Part shown: positions 8,094 through 16,710 of the stretch, one piece after another
Layout of the letters: each line of letters begins with the position of its first letter
How positions within the stretch are numbered: position 1 is the stretch's first letter
Origin: Fluctibacter corallii
Lineage (GTDB): Bacteria > Pseudomonadota > Gammaproteobacteria > Enterobacterales > Alteromonadaceae
NCBI RefSeq assembly: GCF_025751585.1
Contig: NZ_JAOWKX010000004.1
Location: forward strand, 186,001-250,000
Reading direction: 5' to 3'
Length of the DNA: 64,000 nt
Notes under the pieces: generated by a model
Told to the model about the DNA's origin: nothing
Seen by the model: the letters and a program-made list of their open reading frames with translations, nothing else
Databases searched by the model: none
Program-made: the position numbers and the translations under genes

Positions 8094-9586
8094 TGAATAC
8101 AGGAATTCGCCGGAGTATGATTTGGCTGCATACCTATTCTGGGCTATTGCTAGGATGGTTGCTGTTTGCCATCTTTCTAACTGGTACATTGAGTTACTTC
8201 AGCACAGAGTTGACGCATTGGATGCGGGGTGGCCAGGTTTCACAGCACTGGGAAAAAACCGTTCATGTTGCCTTTGATGCACTGGCTGATACAAAGGATG
8301 AGGCAAAAAATTGGCAAATCACTTTGCCTGATGAACGAGGCGCTGAAGCGCGAATTCAATGGCGAGATAATGAGAATAAGCGCCATACCATCGAACAAGA
8401 TAACGTACACGTTAACACGGCAGGTGGACGCTTCTTTGTTGCTTTTCACTATACACTGAATCTACGCGAATATGGCGGTCGATATCTGGCGGGAATCGCT
8501 GCGATAGCGATGATCGTGGCAATCATTTCGGGTATTTTCACGCACCGCCGCATCATTCAAGACTTTTTCGTTGTACGCGCTCGCCCCTTACTAAAACTGG
8601 TGACGGACGCTCATGCGATAGTCGGTATTGTGACTTTGCCTTTTTGTTTTCTGATCTGTTTTAGCGCACTGGCAATTTACATTAGTTTGTATGTGCCTTG
8701 GTTTGCCAATGCACACTTTGAGCATGGCGTGCGCGATATTGATAAGCAAATTACGGCGCGATATCAAACAATTACGCCTTCAGCGGAAATATCTTCACAA
8801 TTAACCCCAACGCCTGATTTGAAGGCAATTTTGCAAGACGTCAACACCCACTGGAGTGCCAAACAAGTGCCAGTGATACCCATCCGCATCAGTGTTGATG
8901 CACCGTTTACAGCGCAAGGGCGGATTATTGTTTGGGGCATAGAGCCGACGTGGGTGTCTAATAAATTAGTGTCGCGCGCTTACAGTTGGAAACACGGCGC
9001 GTTTATTGCGTTTGATGACAAAGAGCCGTTTGCTCGAGAAGTACGCCGCGCGTTATACGGTTACCACGAAGCGCATTTTGCACAAACTGGATTACGTTGG
9101 TTGCTTTTTTTAAGCGGTATCGCATCGACGTTTTTAATTGGCTCAGGCTGCATTATTTGGTTTAACAAGCGAAAGGATAAAGTAAAGCATCTCTCGATCG
9201 GGCATCGCCTTGTTGATAAGTTGAATATCGCTGTAATCGGTGGCTTGCCGATGGCCTGCGCTGCATTTTTTTCAACAAATCGAATGCTGCCTACGACAGT
9301 TGTTGATCGCGCTGGCTGGGAGGTATTGGCTTTCTTCGTTGCTTGGGCGGTAGCGTTTGTTATTGCTTGTCTGTGTAAAAGGCAGCGAGCCTGGTTGTTA
9401 ATCCTGTGGCTATCGTGCGGATTGTTCACGGTTTCAGCGGCGCTGAGTCTAGCAAAAGGTATGTGGACTGAGCACGCTGTGAGTTCGCTGTACTGGTGGG
9501 TAACATGCCTGATGGTATTCAGTGCGGCTGTTAATCTGCTGATTGCAAAGGCATTGCAGCGTAGATGGAGTAAAGCAGCATGCTAG
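8090..9586 (+). CDS. PepSY-associated TM helix domain protein (siderophore module)
   Basis: This 498-residue inner-membrane protein opens with RRSMIWLHTYSGLLLGWLLF, the PepSY-TM signature. Helices follow near 125-150, 180-205, 345-365 and in the C-terminal 110 residues, with a soluble part between. It is a distant relative of the protein at 189-1841. The ATG at 8090 is chosen because it overlaps the previous stop as ATGA, while the longer frame from 7985 would be nested in the upstream gene. A role in reducing or processing ferric siderophores is inferred from the family and from the Fur-controlled receptor upstream. Confidence 0.87.
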   Translation: MMNTGIRRSMIWLHTYSGLLLGWLLFAIFLTGTLSYFSTELTHWMRGGQVSQHWEKTVHVAFDALADTKDEAKNWQITLPDERGAEARIQWRDNENKRHTIEQDNVHVNTAGGRFFVAFHYTLNLREYGGRYLAGIAAIAMIVAIISGIFTHRRIIQDFFVVRARPLLKLVTDAHAIVGIVTLPFCFLICFSALAIYISLYVPWFANAHFEHGVRDIDKQITARYQTITPSAEISSQLTPTPDLKAILQDVNTHWSAKQVPVIPIRISVDAPFTAQGRIIVWGIEPTWVSNKLVSRAYSWKHGAFIAFDDKEPFAREVRRALYGYHEAHFAQTGLRWLLFLSGIASTFLIGSGCIIWFNKRKDKVKHLSIGHRLVDKLNIAVIGGLPMACAAFFSTNRMLPTTVVDRAGWEVLAFFVAWAVAFVIACLCKRQRAWLLILWLSCGLFTVSAALSLAKGMWTEHAVSSLYWWVTCLMVFSAAVNLLIAKALQRRWSKAAC

Positions 9587-9930
9587 TTCTGTGTTTTGTT
9601 TTTCTTTGCGTTACGGCTTGGGTATTGGCATTAAGTCAGCACAAACACTTTAAATTGATATTTTCCAAGCCGCCTACGTTGCCTCAGCAGTATGGCTTGC
9701 GAGCTATTGCGCTGGCATCAGTAGTATTGTCTTGGGTTATGCTTGACGTTAACTCAAATTTACTTGCAGGTGTGTATTGGCTTAGCTTCGCCACCGTGTC
9801 AATCATGCTGACCGCAGCGGTACTGGCAAACAAAGAAGCGGCAAGACAGGCGAAGCGCAAACATGACAAGCGAGCTTCTAACACTTCGTTGGCTCGCAGT
9901 CGGAACCAGCCAAATAATCACGCGGCGTAA
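9580..9930 (+). CDS. DUF3325-like membrane protein
   Basis: This 116-residue protein has hydrophobic segments at about 1-18, 42-58 and 62-83 and a basic, hydrophilic tail (KEAARQAKRKHDKR). Its ATG lies within the last codons of the PepSY gene (7-base overlap), so it is the last member of the receptor operon. It corresponds to the gene at 1844-2089 in the first module. No function is known. Confidence 0.72.
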   Translation: MLVLCFVFLCVTAWVLALSQHKHFKLIFSKPPTLPQQYGLRAIALASVVLSWVMLDVNSNLLAGVYWLSFATVSIMLTAAVLANKEAARQAKRKHDKRASNTSLARSRNQPNNHAA

Positions 9931-9941
9931 GCCTGTTTCTA

Positions 9942-10202
9942 TTAGCGTTGTTTATATTGGGTGGGGCAGTATCCACGAGACGTTTCTGGATGTCTTAACT
10001 TTATGTGCTTGGTTTTTCTGCCCGACACTCGCGCACGCCACAGTTTAAATGAAGAAGGCTTCAGCGAGCGCCGCATGACGGCAATTACGGCTTTTTCATT
10101 TAAGCCATAAAGTCGCTCAATGGCCTCGAACGGCGTGCGATCTTCCCACGCCATTTCAATAATTCTAGAATGCGTTGCGTCGGTAAAAATGTGTTTAGTC
10201 AT
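9942..10202 (-). CDS. TIGR03643-type conserved small protein (DUF2805-like)
   Basis: This is an 86-residue basic cytoplasmic protein. The core RIIEMAWEDRTPFEAIERLYG, then MRRSLKPSSFKLWRARVSGRKTKH, matches what I remember of the TIGR03643/DUF2805 family. The first half looks like a small helix-turn-helix fold, so nucleic-acid binding is possible but not shown. Family members are often found near cryptochrome/photolyase-type genes; none is here. It converges with the end of the siderophore operon. Confidence 0.8.
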   Translation of the reverse strand: MTKHIFTDATHSRIIEMAWEDRTPFEAIERLYGLNEKAVIAVMRRSLKPSSFKLWRARVSGRKTKHIKLRHPETSRGYCPTQYKQR

Positions 10203-10324
10203 GGCAGATGTTTGGTCACAAAGAGTAGAGATAAAACGCTAATACGTTGTTCATCGCTATTTGGTTTTCGCTGACATAACGTAAACCATCGGTGTGTTTT
10301 GACGCATACCACCTGCTGCATGCG

Positions 10325-11083
10325 CTAATATTGCCCTATTAGATTGTGTTTTCTGGCGTATTTGTCACACCTTGCAAATGCCACCAACCCCAATACAAAG
10401 TAACCAATTGAATTTGCTAGCACAATCAGTACGTCAATCACCTCGGCTTGTTGTCCCTCTAACACAAAACTGCGAGCTAAACTTACTGCGGGTGTAAAGG
10501 GCAATACACTGATGATGTTGAAAGGAAGGCCGTTTGCGGCAACGATTCCCATTAGCGCAAACATCACTAAGGCATGGATTGCTCCAGTTTGTTTGAAAAT
10601 CAGGGTAAAGCCACTGATTAAAAAACCAACCCCAACTAAACTGGGTGCACCTAAAAACATCACAAGGTAGAAACTGAAAAAGCTCATCTCTAGCCAATTT
10701 TCTGTTAACCACATGGTGGCGTAACCGAGTAATGTAATAAATACAATAGTTTGCAGCATTTCGGCGATGATTCGAGCCATCATCACAGTGGGAAATCCCG
10801 CGGGAGACAAAAACAATTGCTCTAAATAACCCCGTTGTGTGTCGTTGCTTACGCTTTTAGAAATACTGCCATAAGCAGACGTTGCAAAACTCCACATTAA
10901 AAAGCCGAATACCAATCCATCTAATGACGTAGGTTCAGCGCTGCTAGCGGTTATCGATTTAATACCGTAAAAAAGTCCAATAAAGGTGCCGCCTAATAAG
11001 GCAAACCCTGTGACAGTTTCAAACCAATATTGGCGCATTTCATACCATTGAAGACGGATTTCATTATGAATAAGCTGTAACAT
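10325..11083 (-). CDS. ABC-2 type transporter permease
   Basis: This 252-residue membrane protein has about six helices (near 22-42, 60-75, 105-130, 138-160, 165-190 and 220-240), the topology of ABC-2 export permeases. It starts 2 bases after the stop of the ATP-binding gene at 11086-12018, so the pair forms a minimal exporter operon. The substrate is unknown. Confidence 0.85.
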   Translation of the reverse strand: MLQLIHNEIRLQWYEMRQYWFETVTGFALLGGTFIGLFYGIKSITASSAEPTSLDGLVFGFLMWSFATSAYGSISKSVSNDTQRGYLEQLFLSPAGFPTVMMARIIAEMLQTIVFITLLGYATMWLTENWLEMSFFSFYLVMFLGAPSLVGVGFLISGFTLIFKQTGAIHALVMFALMGIVAANGLPFNIISVLPFTPAVSLARSFVLEGQQAEVIDVLIVLANSIGYFVLGLVAFARCDKYARKHNLIGQY

Positions 11084-11085
11084 TT

Positions 11086-12018
11086 TTAATGGGCCTTCGA
11101 TGTGGTAAGTAAGGTGCGGTAAGCGTTTTCTATGGTTAGCTCATTGATGCTTAAATGGCTCGGGCGAATGGCATTGTCATTAAGCCATTGGATGGTAGGA
11201 AATACGGCATCGGGCAGATTATAAAAAATTTGAATGCCTTTATCTGTCGGCGTCATGGCGATATTTGAAGGCCAATGTTTCGGCACTTCTTTTAATAATA
11301 AAGGCAATACGTCAGCGGCGACTTCGATATTGAGCTCATATCGGTACAACTGATCTTTTAAGGTTGAAATATCGCCACTGAATATCTCTTTGCCTTTATC
11401 AATCACAATCACACGCTGGCAGAGGCGATCAATAAAGTGCATGTCGTGTGATGTAATAAGAAAACCATGCTCTCCTTGCTGAGCAAAGGATTTTAGCGTG
11501 TGCTCTAGTGCTTCAACGGTTTCCATATCTAAGCCCAGCGTGGGTTCGTCTAACAGTAACAGATTTGGGTTATGGGCGAGGGCACACAACAGCGCCGTTT
11601 TTTGTTTGTTTCCCGTAGACAAGGTGCGAGTGATATGATGTTGGTACTCACGTAAACCCAGTAAATCTAACAGCTGCTGAATAAATGGCCGAAAGTCTCG
11701 TTGTTTCGCATTGTGTAAGCGTGCAAAATATTCTGCATTTTGAATCGGCGAAAGTCGCCAGTTGATATTTCTACAGCCACCTAATACAGCACCCACTCGC
11801 TTTAAATATTTGGCACTATGTTTAACCGATTTACCGTCGAAAGTAATGTCACCTGATTCAAAGTCTACTAAGCGGCAAATAGCGTTAATGGTGGTGGTTT
11901 TGCCCGACCCATTGGCACCGAGCAGCGCCACGACATCGCCTTTTTCAACAGTGAATGACAAATCAGACACAGCGGTAAAATCACCGTAGTGCTTAGAGAA
12001 TTGATTGACTGATAACAT
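11086..12018 (-). CDS. ABC transporter ATP-binding protein (ABC-2/NatA-like exporter)
   Basis: This 310-residue nucleotide-binding subunit has a Walker A motif GANGSGKT (about 34-41), a signature-like LSTGNKQK (about 133-140), a Walker B LLLLDEPTLGLD (about 153-164) and the switch histidine in ITSHD (about 188). The signature LSTGN departs from the classical LSGGQ but is common in NatA/DrrA-like exporters. About 90 C-terminal residues beyond the ATPase core are typical of this subgroup. It is the first gene of a two-gene operon with the permease. Confidence 0.9.
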   Translation of the reverse strand: MLSVNQFSKHYGDFTAVSDLSFTVEKGDVVALLGANGSGKTTTINAICRLVDFESGDITFDGKSVKHSAKYLKRVGAVLGGCRNINWRLSPIQNAEYFARLHNAKQRDFRPFIQQLLDLLGLREYQHHITRTLSTGNKQKTALLCALAHNPNLLLLDEPTLGLDMETVEALEHTLKSFAQQGEHGFLITSHDMHFIDRLCQRVIVIDKGKEIFSGDISTLKDQLYRYELNIEVAADVLPLLLKEVPKHWPSNIAMTPTDKGIQIFYNLPDAVFPTIQWLNDNAIRPSHLSINELTIENAYRTLLTTSKAH

Positions 12019-12056
12019 CCTGTTTCTTTCAGTGAAGGTAAGAATAGTAATGAAAT

Positions 12057-12086
12057 AGGGGTGTTGAGTAAAAACTCAACACCCCT
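12057..12086. terminator. Strong hairpin between the dipeptidase and ABC exporter genes
   Basis: A perfect 13-bp stem (AGGGGTGTTGAGT / ACTCAACACCCCT) encloses a 4-base AAAA loop. It lies 30 bases beyond the dipeptidase stop and just before the exporter genes on the same strand. It most likely terminates dipeptidase transcription, although the T run after it is weak (TATTTC on the minus strand). Confidence 0.6.
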
Positions 12087-12115
12087 GGATGTTACAAAAT
12101 GTTAGTTTCCGAGAA

Positions 12116-13309
12116 TTAAGACGCGTTGGCTACGTTTTCAACATCTCGCCAGACTCTCAACAGGTTGTCGCCAAGAATTTTTTTAATGTCACTGTCTGAA
12201 TAACCGCGGTCTAGCAACCCTTGTACAAGATTTGGGTACGTCGATACATCTTTAAGGCCGATAGGCAAAGAATCACCTACGCCATCATAATCAGAGCCAA
12301 TGCCCACGTGCTCAATACCGACTAATTTGACTACGTGATCAATGTGATCCAATACGATATTCAAGTCAGCAAATGGGAAAGGTGACTTAGCAATGTAGGC
12401 CTCGTCGAAGGACTTATATTGTTCACTGTCTTTACCAAATTGTTTTTCGACAGCCTTTTTCTTTTCGCTCATTTTTGAGCGCCACGCGCGAGCGCCTGCA
12501 TCAACAAAGGTTGAGCCGAAGTTGATCATCACAACGCCGTTATTTTTCGCCAAGGCTTTAATCATGTCGTCGTCCATATTTCGCTCGAATCCTGGCGTAA
12601 ATTTGCGTAGCGATGAGTGTGAGGCAATAACAGGCGCTTTAGTGATGTCGATTACCTGATAAAATGCCGCATCAGATACGTGGGAAATATCTACCATAAT
12701 ACCAAGTTTATTCATTTCTTTGACCATGTCTTTGCCAAACGGGCTGAGCCCTTTCCATTGACGACGCAAGTCATAAGATGAATCTGAAATATGATTGCTC
12801 ATTGAGTGGGCAAGCGTAATATAGCGGATACCGCGGTCATAAAAATGCTTAAGCGTATCTAAGCTGCCTTGTACTGGGGAGCCATTTTCCATACCCATTG
12901 GCAGAGAAATAAGCCCTTTCTCAACGTTACGCTCTACATCTGCAACTGATGTTGCCAGTGCGAACTTATCTGGTGCTCGGCCTACTATGGCCTCAACATA
13001 GTCAATTAATCGGTTAGCCAATACCGTTGACTCTTTTGAATTATCGAGTGATGCTGGTACGTAAATAGACATAAAAGGTGCATTCAAGCCACCCTGTTTG
13101 GCGCGTGGATAATCAAAATCTCCGCCTTCTGTTGCCACCGTTACATCTACCCATTCTTCTTGGAGTCGATAAGGAACATCTATATGTCCATCCACAATGA
13201 CGTGTTGTTGCGCCAGACTATGGGCTTTCTCTGATGCGCTAAATGTGTCAGTAGCAGCGAAAACGCCTGTGCTACCTAGCAGTATGCAGAGGGATAGGTA
13301 CTTCATCAT
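12116..13309 (-). CDS. Membrane dipeptidase (peptidase family M19), exported
   Basis: This 397-residue zinc dipeptidase has family metal-ligand motifs: DGHIDVP (HxD) near residue 40, a Glu in GMENGSP, the histidines in DISHVSD and ASHSS, and the Asp in GIGSDYDGVG. The N-terminus MMKYLSLCILLGSTGVFA is a signal peptide, so it should act on dipeptides in the periplasm. The start at 13309 has AGGAG 6 bases upstream; the frame is open for 41 further codons but those lack signal-peptide character. It is followed by a strong hairpin. Confidence 0.92.
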   Translation of the reverse strand: MMKYLSLCILLGSTGVFAATDTFSASEKAHSLAQQHVIVDGHIDVPYRLQEEWVDVTVATEGGDFDYPRAKQGGLNAPFMSIYVPASLDNSKESTVLANRLIDYVEAIVGRAPDKFALATSVADVERNVEKGLISLPMGMENGSPVQGSLDTLKHFYDRGIRYITLAHSMSNHISDSSYDLRRQWKGLSPFGKDMVKEMNKLGIMVDISHVSDAAFYQVIDITKAPVIASHSSLRKFTPGFERNMDDDMIKALAKNNGVVMINFGSTFVDAGARAWRSKMSEKKKAVEKQFGKDSEQYKSFDEAYIAKSPFPFADLNIVLDHIDHVVKLVGIEHVGIGSDYDGVGDSLPIGLKDVSTYPNLVQGLLDRGYSDSDIKKILGDNLLRVWRDVENVANAS

Positions 13310-13608
13310 AACGAGCTCCTTTTGAATGATTTCATCAATATTGGCGCGATGAATGCTGAGTTTGCCTTGCAGTTTTAGCACGAACGGAGCGCAGTATTTC
13401 CCCAATACTAAATAGGGAGTGGGCGAGTTCACGCATGTTAGTTTTTCGTCAGGGCAATAGACTCATCGCACACGAAAACGTGCGAACTATACTCAAGCGA
13501 GAATAAGATCAGAAGGTCGATACTACGGGAGCATTGCCTGCTAAGCAAATGATCTTCGTTGAAATTTGCCTATCAGTCGGTGATGATGAAGCTACATCAC
13601 AAGGCGGA

Positions 13609-13641
13609 GTGCAATTAATGCTGATAAGGCGTTAATTGCAC
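13609..13641. repeat. 13-bp inverted repeat upstream of the glpD-like gene
   Basis: GTGCAATTAATGC and GCGTTAATTGCAC form a stem with a single G-T pair around a 7-base loop, 38 bases before the GlpD-like start codon. It has no T run, so it may be an operator for a dimeric regulator or a structured 5' leader rather than a terminator. Apart from this element I see nothing clear in the gap 13310-13679. Confidence 0.5.
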
Positions 13642-13679
13642 CTTAATGTCATGATTATCTGAGCCGTGCGGAGGCCAAC

Positions 13680-15296
13680 GTGAGTTCACTACGAGACAGT
13701 AATTTGAAGGCGTTTCCGAATACCACGTTTGATGTGTTGATTGTGGGTGGAGGAATAAATGGCGCAGTGTCGGCGGCAGCGCTGTCGGCAAAAGGGGTAA
13801 AAGTAGCGCTGATCGATAAAGATGATTTTGCTAGCGCAACCAGCTCGAATTCCTCAAATCTCGCGTGGGGAGGCATTAAGTATTTAGAGAGTTTTGAGTT
13901 TTCATTAGTGAACAAACTCTGCCGAAGTCGCAATCATTTAATGCGGCATTACCCTTCAACAGTGAAAGAAATTCGGTTTCTAACCAGCATTCAAAAAGGA
14001 TTTCGTTTCCATCCTTTTGTTATATTTTTAGGCACCATGTTGTATTGGTTGATTGGACGATGTTTTACGCGTTTACCTATTTACCTCTCTCCTCGAAATC
14101 TGAAACAAAGAGATAGCCAAATCGATACTCGTCATGTTTCTGGGGGATTTGAATATTCAGATGCGTATTTACATGATAACGATGCGCGCTTTGTGTTCAA
14201 TTTTATCCGCTCTAGTATGAGTTATGGCTGCATTGCCGCTAACTACGTATCATGTGTAAATAGCCGTAAAGACCAAGGTGAATGGATTACACACGCAAAA
14301 GATGAAGTGACGGGACAAACTTTCAACATTCGCTCGCGGGTTTTAATTAACGCCGCAGGCCCTTGGGTAGATGCGCTAAATAAAATTAATCAGCAAACAA
14401 CGCAGTATCAGCACGTGTTTTCAAAAGGGATTCATTTGATTGTTCCGCGCATAACAAAAGAGAACAAAGTGTTGACGTTTTTTGCTAGCGATGGGAGATT
14501 GTTTTTTGTAATTCCAATGGGGCCAAAAACCTGTATTGGCACGACTGACACTGAAGTTTCAGAGCCCACGACGCGGGTGACGGATAGCGATCGCGATTTT
14601 GTGCTATCTAATGTCAATAAAATGCTGAAATTAGCTACCCCCTTAACGACTGCCGATATAATTTCTGAGCGCTGTGGAGTAAGACCGCTTGCAAGAGAAA
14701 TTGGCGAAGGCACGTCGGATTGGGTGCAGCTTTCAAGAAAACACGCCATTGATGTGGATCAGCATGCTAAGCATATCTCTATTTTTGGTGGCAAACTCAC
14801 AGACTGTTTGAACGTGGGAGAAGAGATAGTTCGTGCGGTTCGGTCTTTTGGTATTCCGATTCCTTACTTTTCGCGTAAATGGTACGGAGAGCCTGACAAG
14901 TCTATCCGAGATGAGTTTTTTCATCGCGCTAAATTAATGGATCTCGACGCACTGACGCCAGCATCGTCTTCAGAGCCATTGTCACAGCGCTTTTGGCGAC
15001 GTTATGGACGAAACGCCATGTGGATGTTGGAAAACATCAGAGAAGATCCCGCTAAAGGTGTATTGTTGATTAAAAATTCAGAATACCTAAGAGTGGAAAT
15101 TGAGCATGCTGCGAATAGAGAAATGGTGACGAAGTTACAAGATTTTTTACGTCGACGTTCAAAAATAGCATTGGTGGTTAAGCACGAAGATTTATTGCGC
15201 TCACCAGGGTTAAAAGAGGCCTGTGAAATTTTATTTAAAGACGAAGCACATGAAAAATTTAAAGAGTACTGTGCTGAAGTCGCAGAGCAGAAGTAA
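13680..15296 (+). CDS. FAD-dependent glycerol-3-phosphate dehydrogenase family protein (GlpD-like)
   Basis: This 538-residue flavoenzyme has an N-terminal FAD-binding segment FDVLIVGGGINGAVSA with GGGING at about residues 23-28. The SSNSSNLAWGGIKYLE region, GPWVDALN near 225, KGIHLIVPR and GTTDTE near 280-285 all match the aerobic glycerol-3-phosphate dehydrogenase family, which passes electrons from glycerol 3-phosphate to quinone at the inner membrane. Length and motif order fit GlpD. The GTG start has GGAGG 5 bases upstream. Glycerol kinase lies 2 kb away on the other strand rather than in an operon. Because the protein is somewhat diverged from GlpD as I know it, a related FAD oxidoreductase is possible. 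Confidence 0.8.
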   Translation: MSSLRDSNLKAFPNTTFDVLIVGGGINGAVSAAALSAKGVKVALIDKDDFASATSSNSSNLAWGGIKYLESFEFSLVNKLCRSRNHLMRHYPSTVKEIRFLTSIQKGFRFHPFVIFLGTMLYWLIGRCFTRLPIYLSPRNLKQRDSQIDTRHVSGGFEYSDAYLHDNDARFVFNFIRSSMSYGCIAANYVSCVNSRKDQGEWITHAKDEVTGQTFNIRSRVLINAAGPWVDALNKINQQTTQYQHVFSKGIHLIVPRITKENKVLTFFASDGRLFFVIPMGPKTCIGTTDTEVSEPTTRVTDSDRDFVLSNVNKMLKLATPLTTADIISERCGVRPLAREIGEGTSDWVQLSRKHAIDVDQHAKHISIFGGKLTDCLNVGEEIVRAVRSFGIPIPYFSRKWYGEPDKSIRDEFFHRAKLMDLDALTPASSSEPLSQRFWRRYGRNAMWMLENIREDPAKGVLLIKNSEYLRVEIEHAANREMVTKLQDFLRRRSKIALVVKHEDLLRSPGLKEACEILFKDEAHEKFKEYCAEVAEQK

Positions 15297-15312
15297 ACTG
15301 GTTACATTGTAA

Positions 15313-15789
15313 ATGAATCATACCAACATGAAGATAAAACGGGGTAATGTTGAACACCCTCAAATTATTGCACTGCTTGAAGAGCACTTGTCTGATATGT
15401 ATGCGACATCGCCCGCTGACAGCGTACATGCTTTGGATATTGATAGACTTAAAACTAACGATATCCATTTTTTTAGCGGTTGGTTTAATCACTCGTTGGC
15501 TGGTTGCATTGCCCTCAAATGTTTAAATGATCGAGAGGCTGAAATAAAGTCGATGCGCACCGCTATAGGGCATCGTGGAAAGGGGGTTGCCTCTCAATTA
15601 TTGGAACACGTCAGTGATTTTGCAACACGACAAGGGATTGAAATGTTGTATTTAGAAACGGGAACTCACGACTATTTTCTGCCCGCACGAACGTTTTACA
15701 AAAAGCAGGGATTTCACTATTGCCAACCTTTCGCTCAATATGAAAACGACCCAAATAGTTGCTTTATGGTGAAGGGATTGGGTAACTAA
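15313..15789 (+). CDS. GNAT-family N-acetyltransferase
   Basis: This 158-residue protein of the GNAT fold has its acetyl-CoA-binding motif A at RTAIGHRGKGVASQLLEHV (about residues 93-111; the HRGKGVA loop) and a C-terminal FYKKQGFHYC motif. It lies 16 bases after the GlpD-like gene and probably shares its transcript. The substrate is unknown; small-molecule GNATs of this size act on amino acids, amines or antibiotics. The start codon is uncertain because no strong ribosome-binding site is seen; Met6 is an alternative. Confidence 0.85.
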   Translation: MNHTNMKIKRGNVEHPQIIALLEEHLSDMYATSPADSVHALDIDRLKTNDIHFFSGWFNHSLAGCIALKCLNDREAEIKSMRTAIGHRGKGVASQLLEHVSDFATRQGIEMLYLETGTHDYFLPARTFYKKQGFHYCQPFAQYENDPNSCFMVKGLGN

Positions 15790-15914
15790 ATTCAATCATT
15801 CTTATTTGAATGACGGCCTAGCAAACTGTGAAATTCATTTTTATAACGTCTATCTCATGGTACGTTTTTTCGGTTATGATTCTTACCTATTTTTGATGGT
15901 GGTTTGATAATAGT

Positions 15915-16319
15915 ATGTATGCAGCTCATGGTGATTTTTCAGTTGTAATTCAAGACGATATTATTGAAGTTCAGTTAATCGGTATGTTTAATCACGAGGG
16001 AACAGAGCAATACGTTAACAAAGTAAAAGCCGCCGTGGCAAAATTTGATGGTCGGCCGTTTTCCATGTTAATTGATGACCTTAAAATGGAAGGTGGGACA
16101 CCTGAAGCCTATGAAATCTTGAACCGCTACAATACTTGGTTGAATAATCAGAATTTAGTCGCCAAGGCACTCATTATTGATAGCGAAGTGAAGAAGTTCA
16201 TCATACTCGACCGCACACCCGCATTGAAAAATCAAAATGCACGCTTTTTTAAGTCTCGTTCTAAAGCGATAGCTTGGCTTCGCGATGAAATGATGCGAAT
16301 ACCTTTTAAAGAACGGTAA
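15915..16319 (+). CDS. STAS/SpoIIAA-like small cytoplasmic protein
   Basis: This 134-residue soluble protein is of a type often annotated as hypothetical. The pattern of an N-terminal strand pair (FSVVIQDDIIEVQLIGMFN), a helix (GTEQYVNKVKAAVAKF), a strand ending in MLIDDL and a late RSKAIAWLRDEM helix resembles SpoIIAA/STAS-like domains used as protein-interaction modules in signalling. This is a fold impression, not a confident family match. No neighbouring kinase or anti-sigma gene supports a partner. Confidence 0.6.
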   Translation: MYAAHGDFSVVIQDDIIEVQLIGMFNHEGTEQYVNKVKAAVAKFDGRPFSMLIDDLKMEGGTPEAYEILNRYNTWLNNQNLVAKALIIDSEVKKFIILDRTPALKNQNARFFKSRSKAIAWLRDEMMRIPFKER

Positions 16320-16481
16320 CGGTCAATTTTACCCTTTCTCTGATAGAAAAATTGATGCAATAACAATGGCCTAAATGAGTGTAACGACACCAATATCGTA
16401 TTTGTGCTATCCGTATCTAGTATCCTAGATTTAAATGGGCTAGTATGCTCTTCCAGATATGCCAGCAGTTGCAGGTATCTG

Positions 16482-16616
16482 TTAATTTTCGTTGTCAATA
16501 AAATGAGATTCAGACGCCATACTGGTTAACCGTTCGCGGCTATCTTCATAGTCCGACAAACTTCGGTAAATAGGTTCCACTGCATCATTCGTTTTTCGAT
16601 TCTGATGACAATACAT
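16482..16616 (-). CDS. Possible 44-residue small ORF (unconfirmed)
   Basis: The 391-base gap 16320-16710 has no long ORF. On the minus strand an ATG at 16616 opens 44 codons encoding an acidic, well-mixed peptide (starting MYCHQNRKTNDAVEPIY, ending HFIDNEN). The frame stays open for 11 further codons upstream. No ribosome-binding site is obvious. Its composition looks more like a genuine soluble protein than most chance ORFs, but that is the only support. Nothing else is evident in this gap. Confidence 0.25.
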   Translation of the reverse strand: MYCHQNRKTNDAVEPIYRSLSDYEDSRERLTSMASESHFIDNEN

Positions 16617-16710
16617 GCTGGCATGAAAGTTCGAGTAGACCGAACACAGTTTTTATCTTTGCGTTCATCTAAATAGCGCGAAGTATCCTAAAATAATGAG
16701 ATTAGAATAA

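Noticed and set aside
16232..16498. An 88-codon minus-strand ORF at the end of the STAS-like gene
   Set aside because: Overlaps the end of the better supported plus-strand gene and has no recognisable domain or ribosome-binding site.
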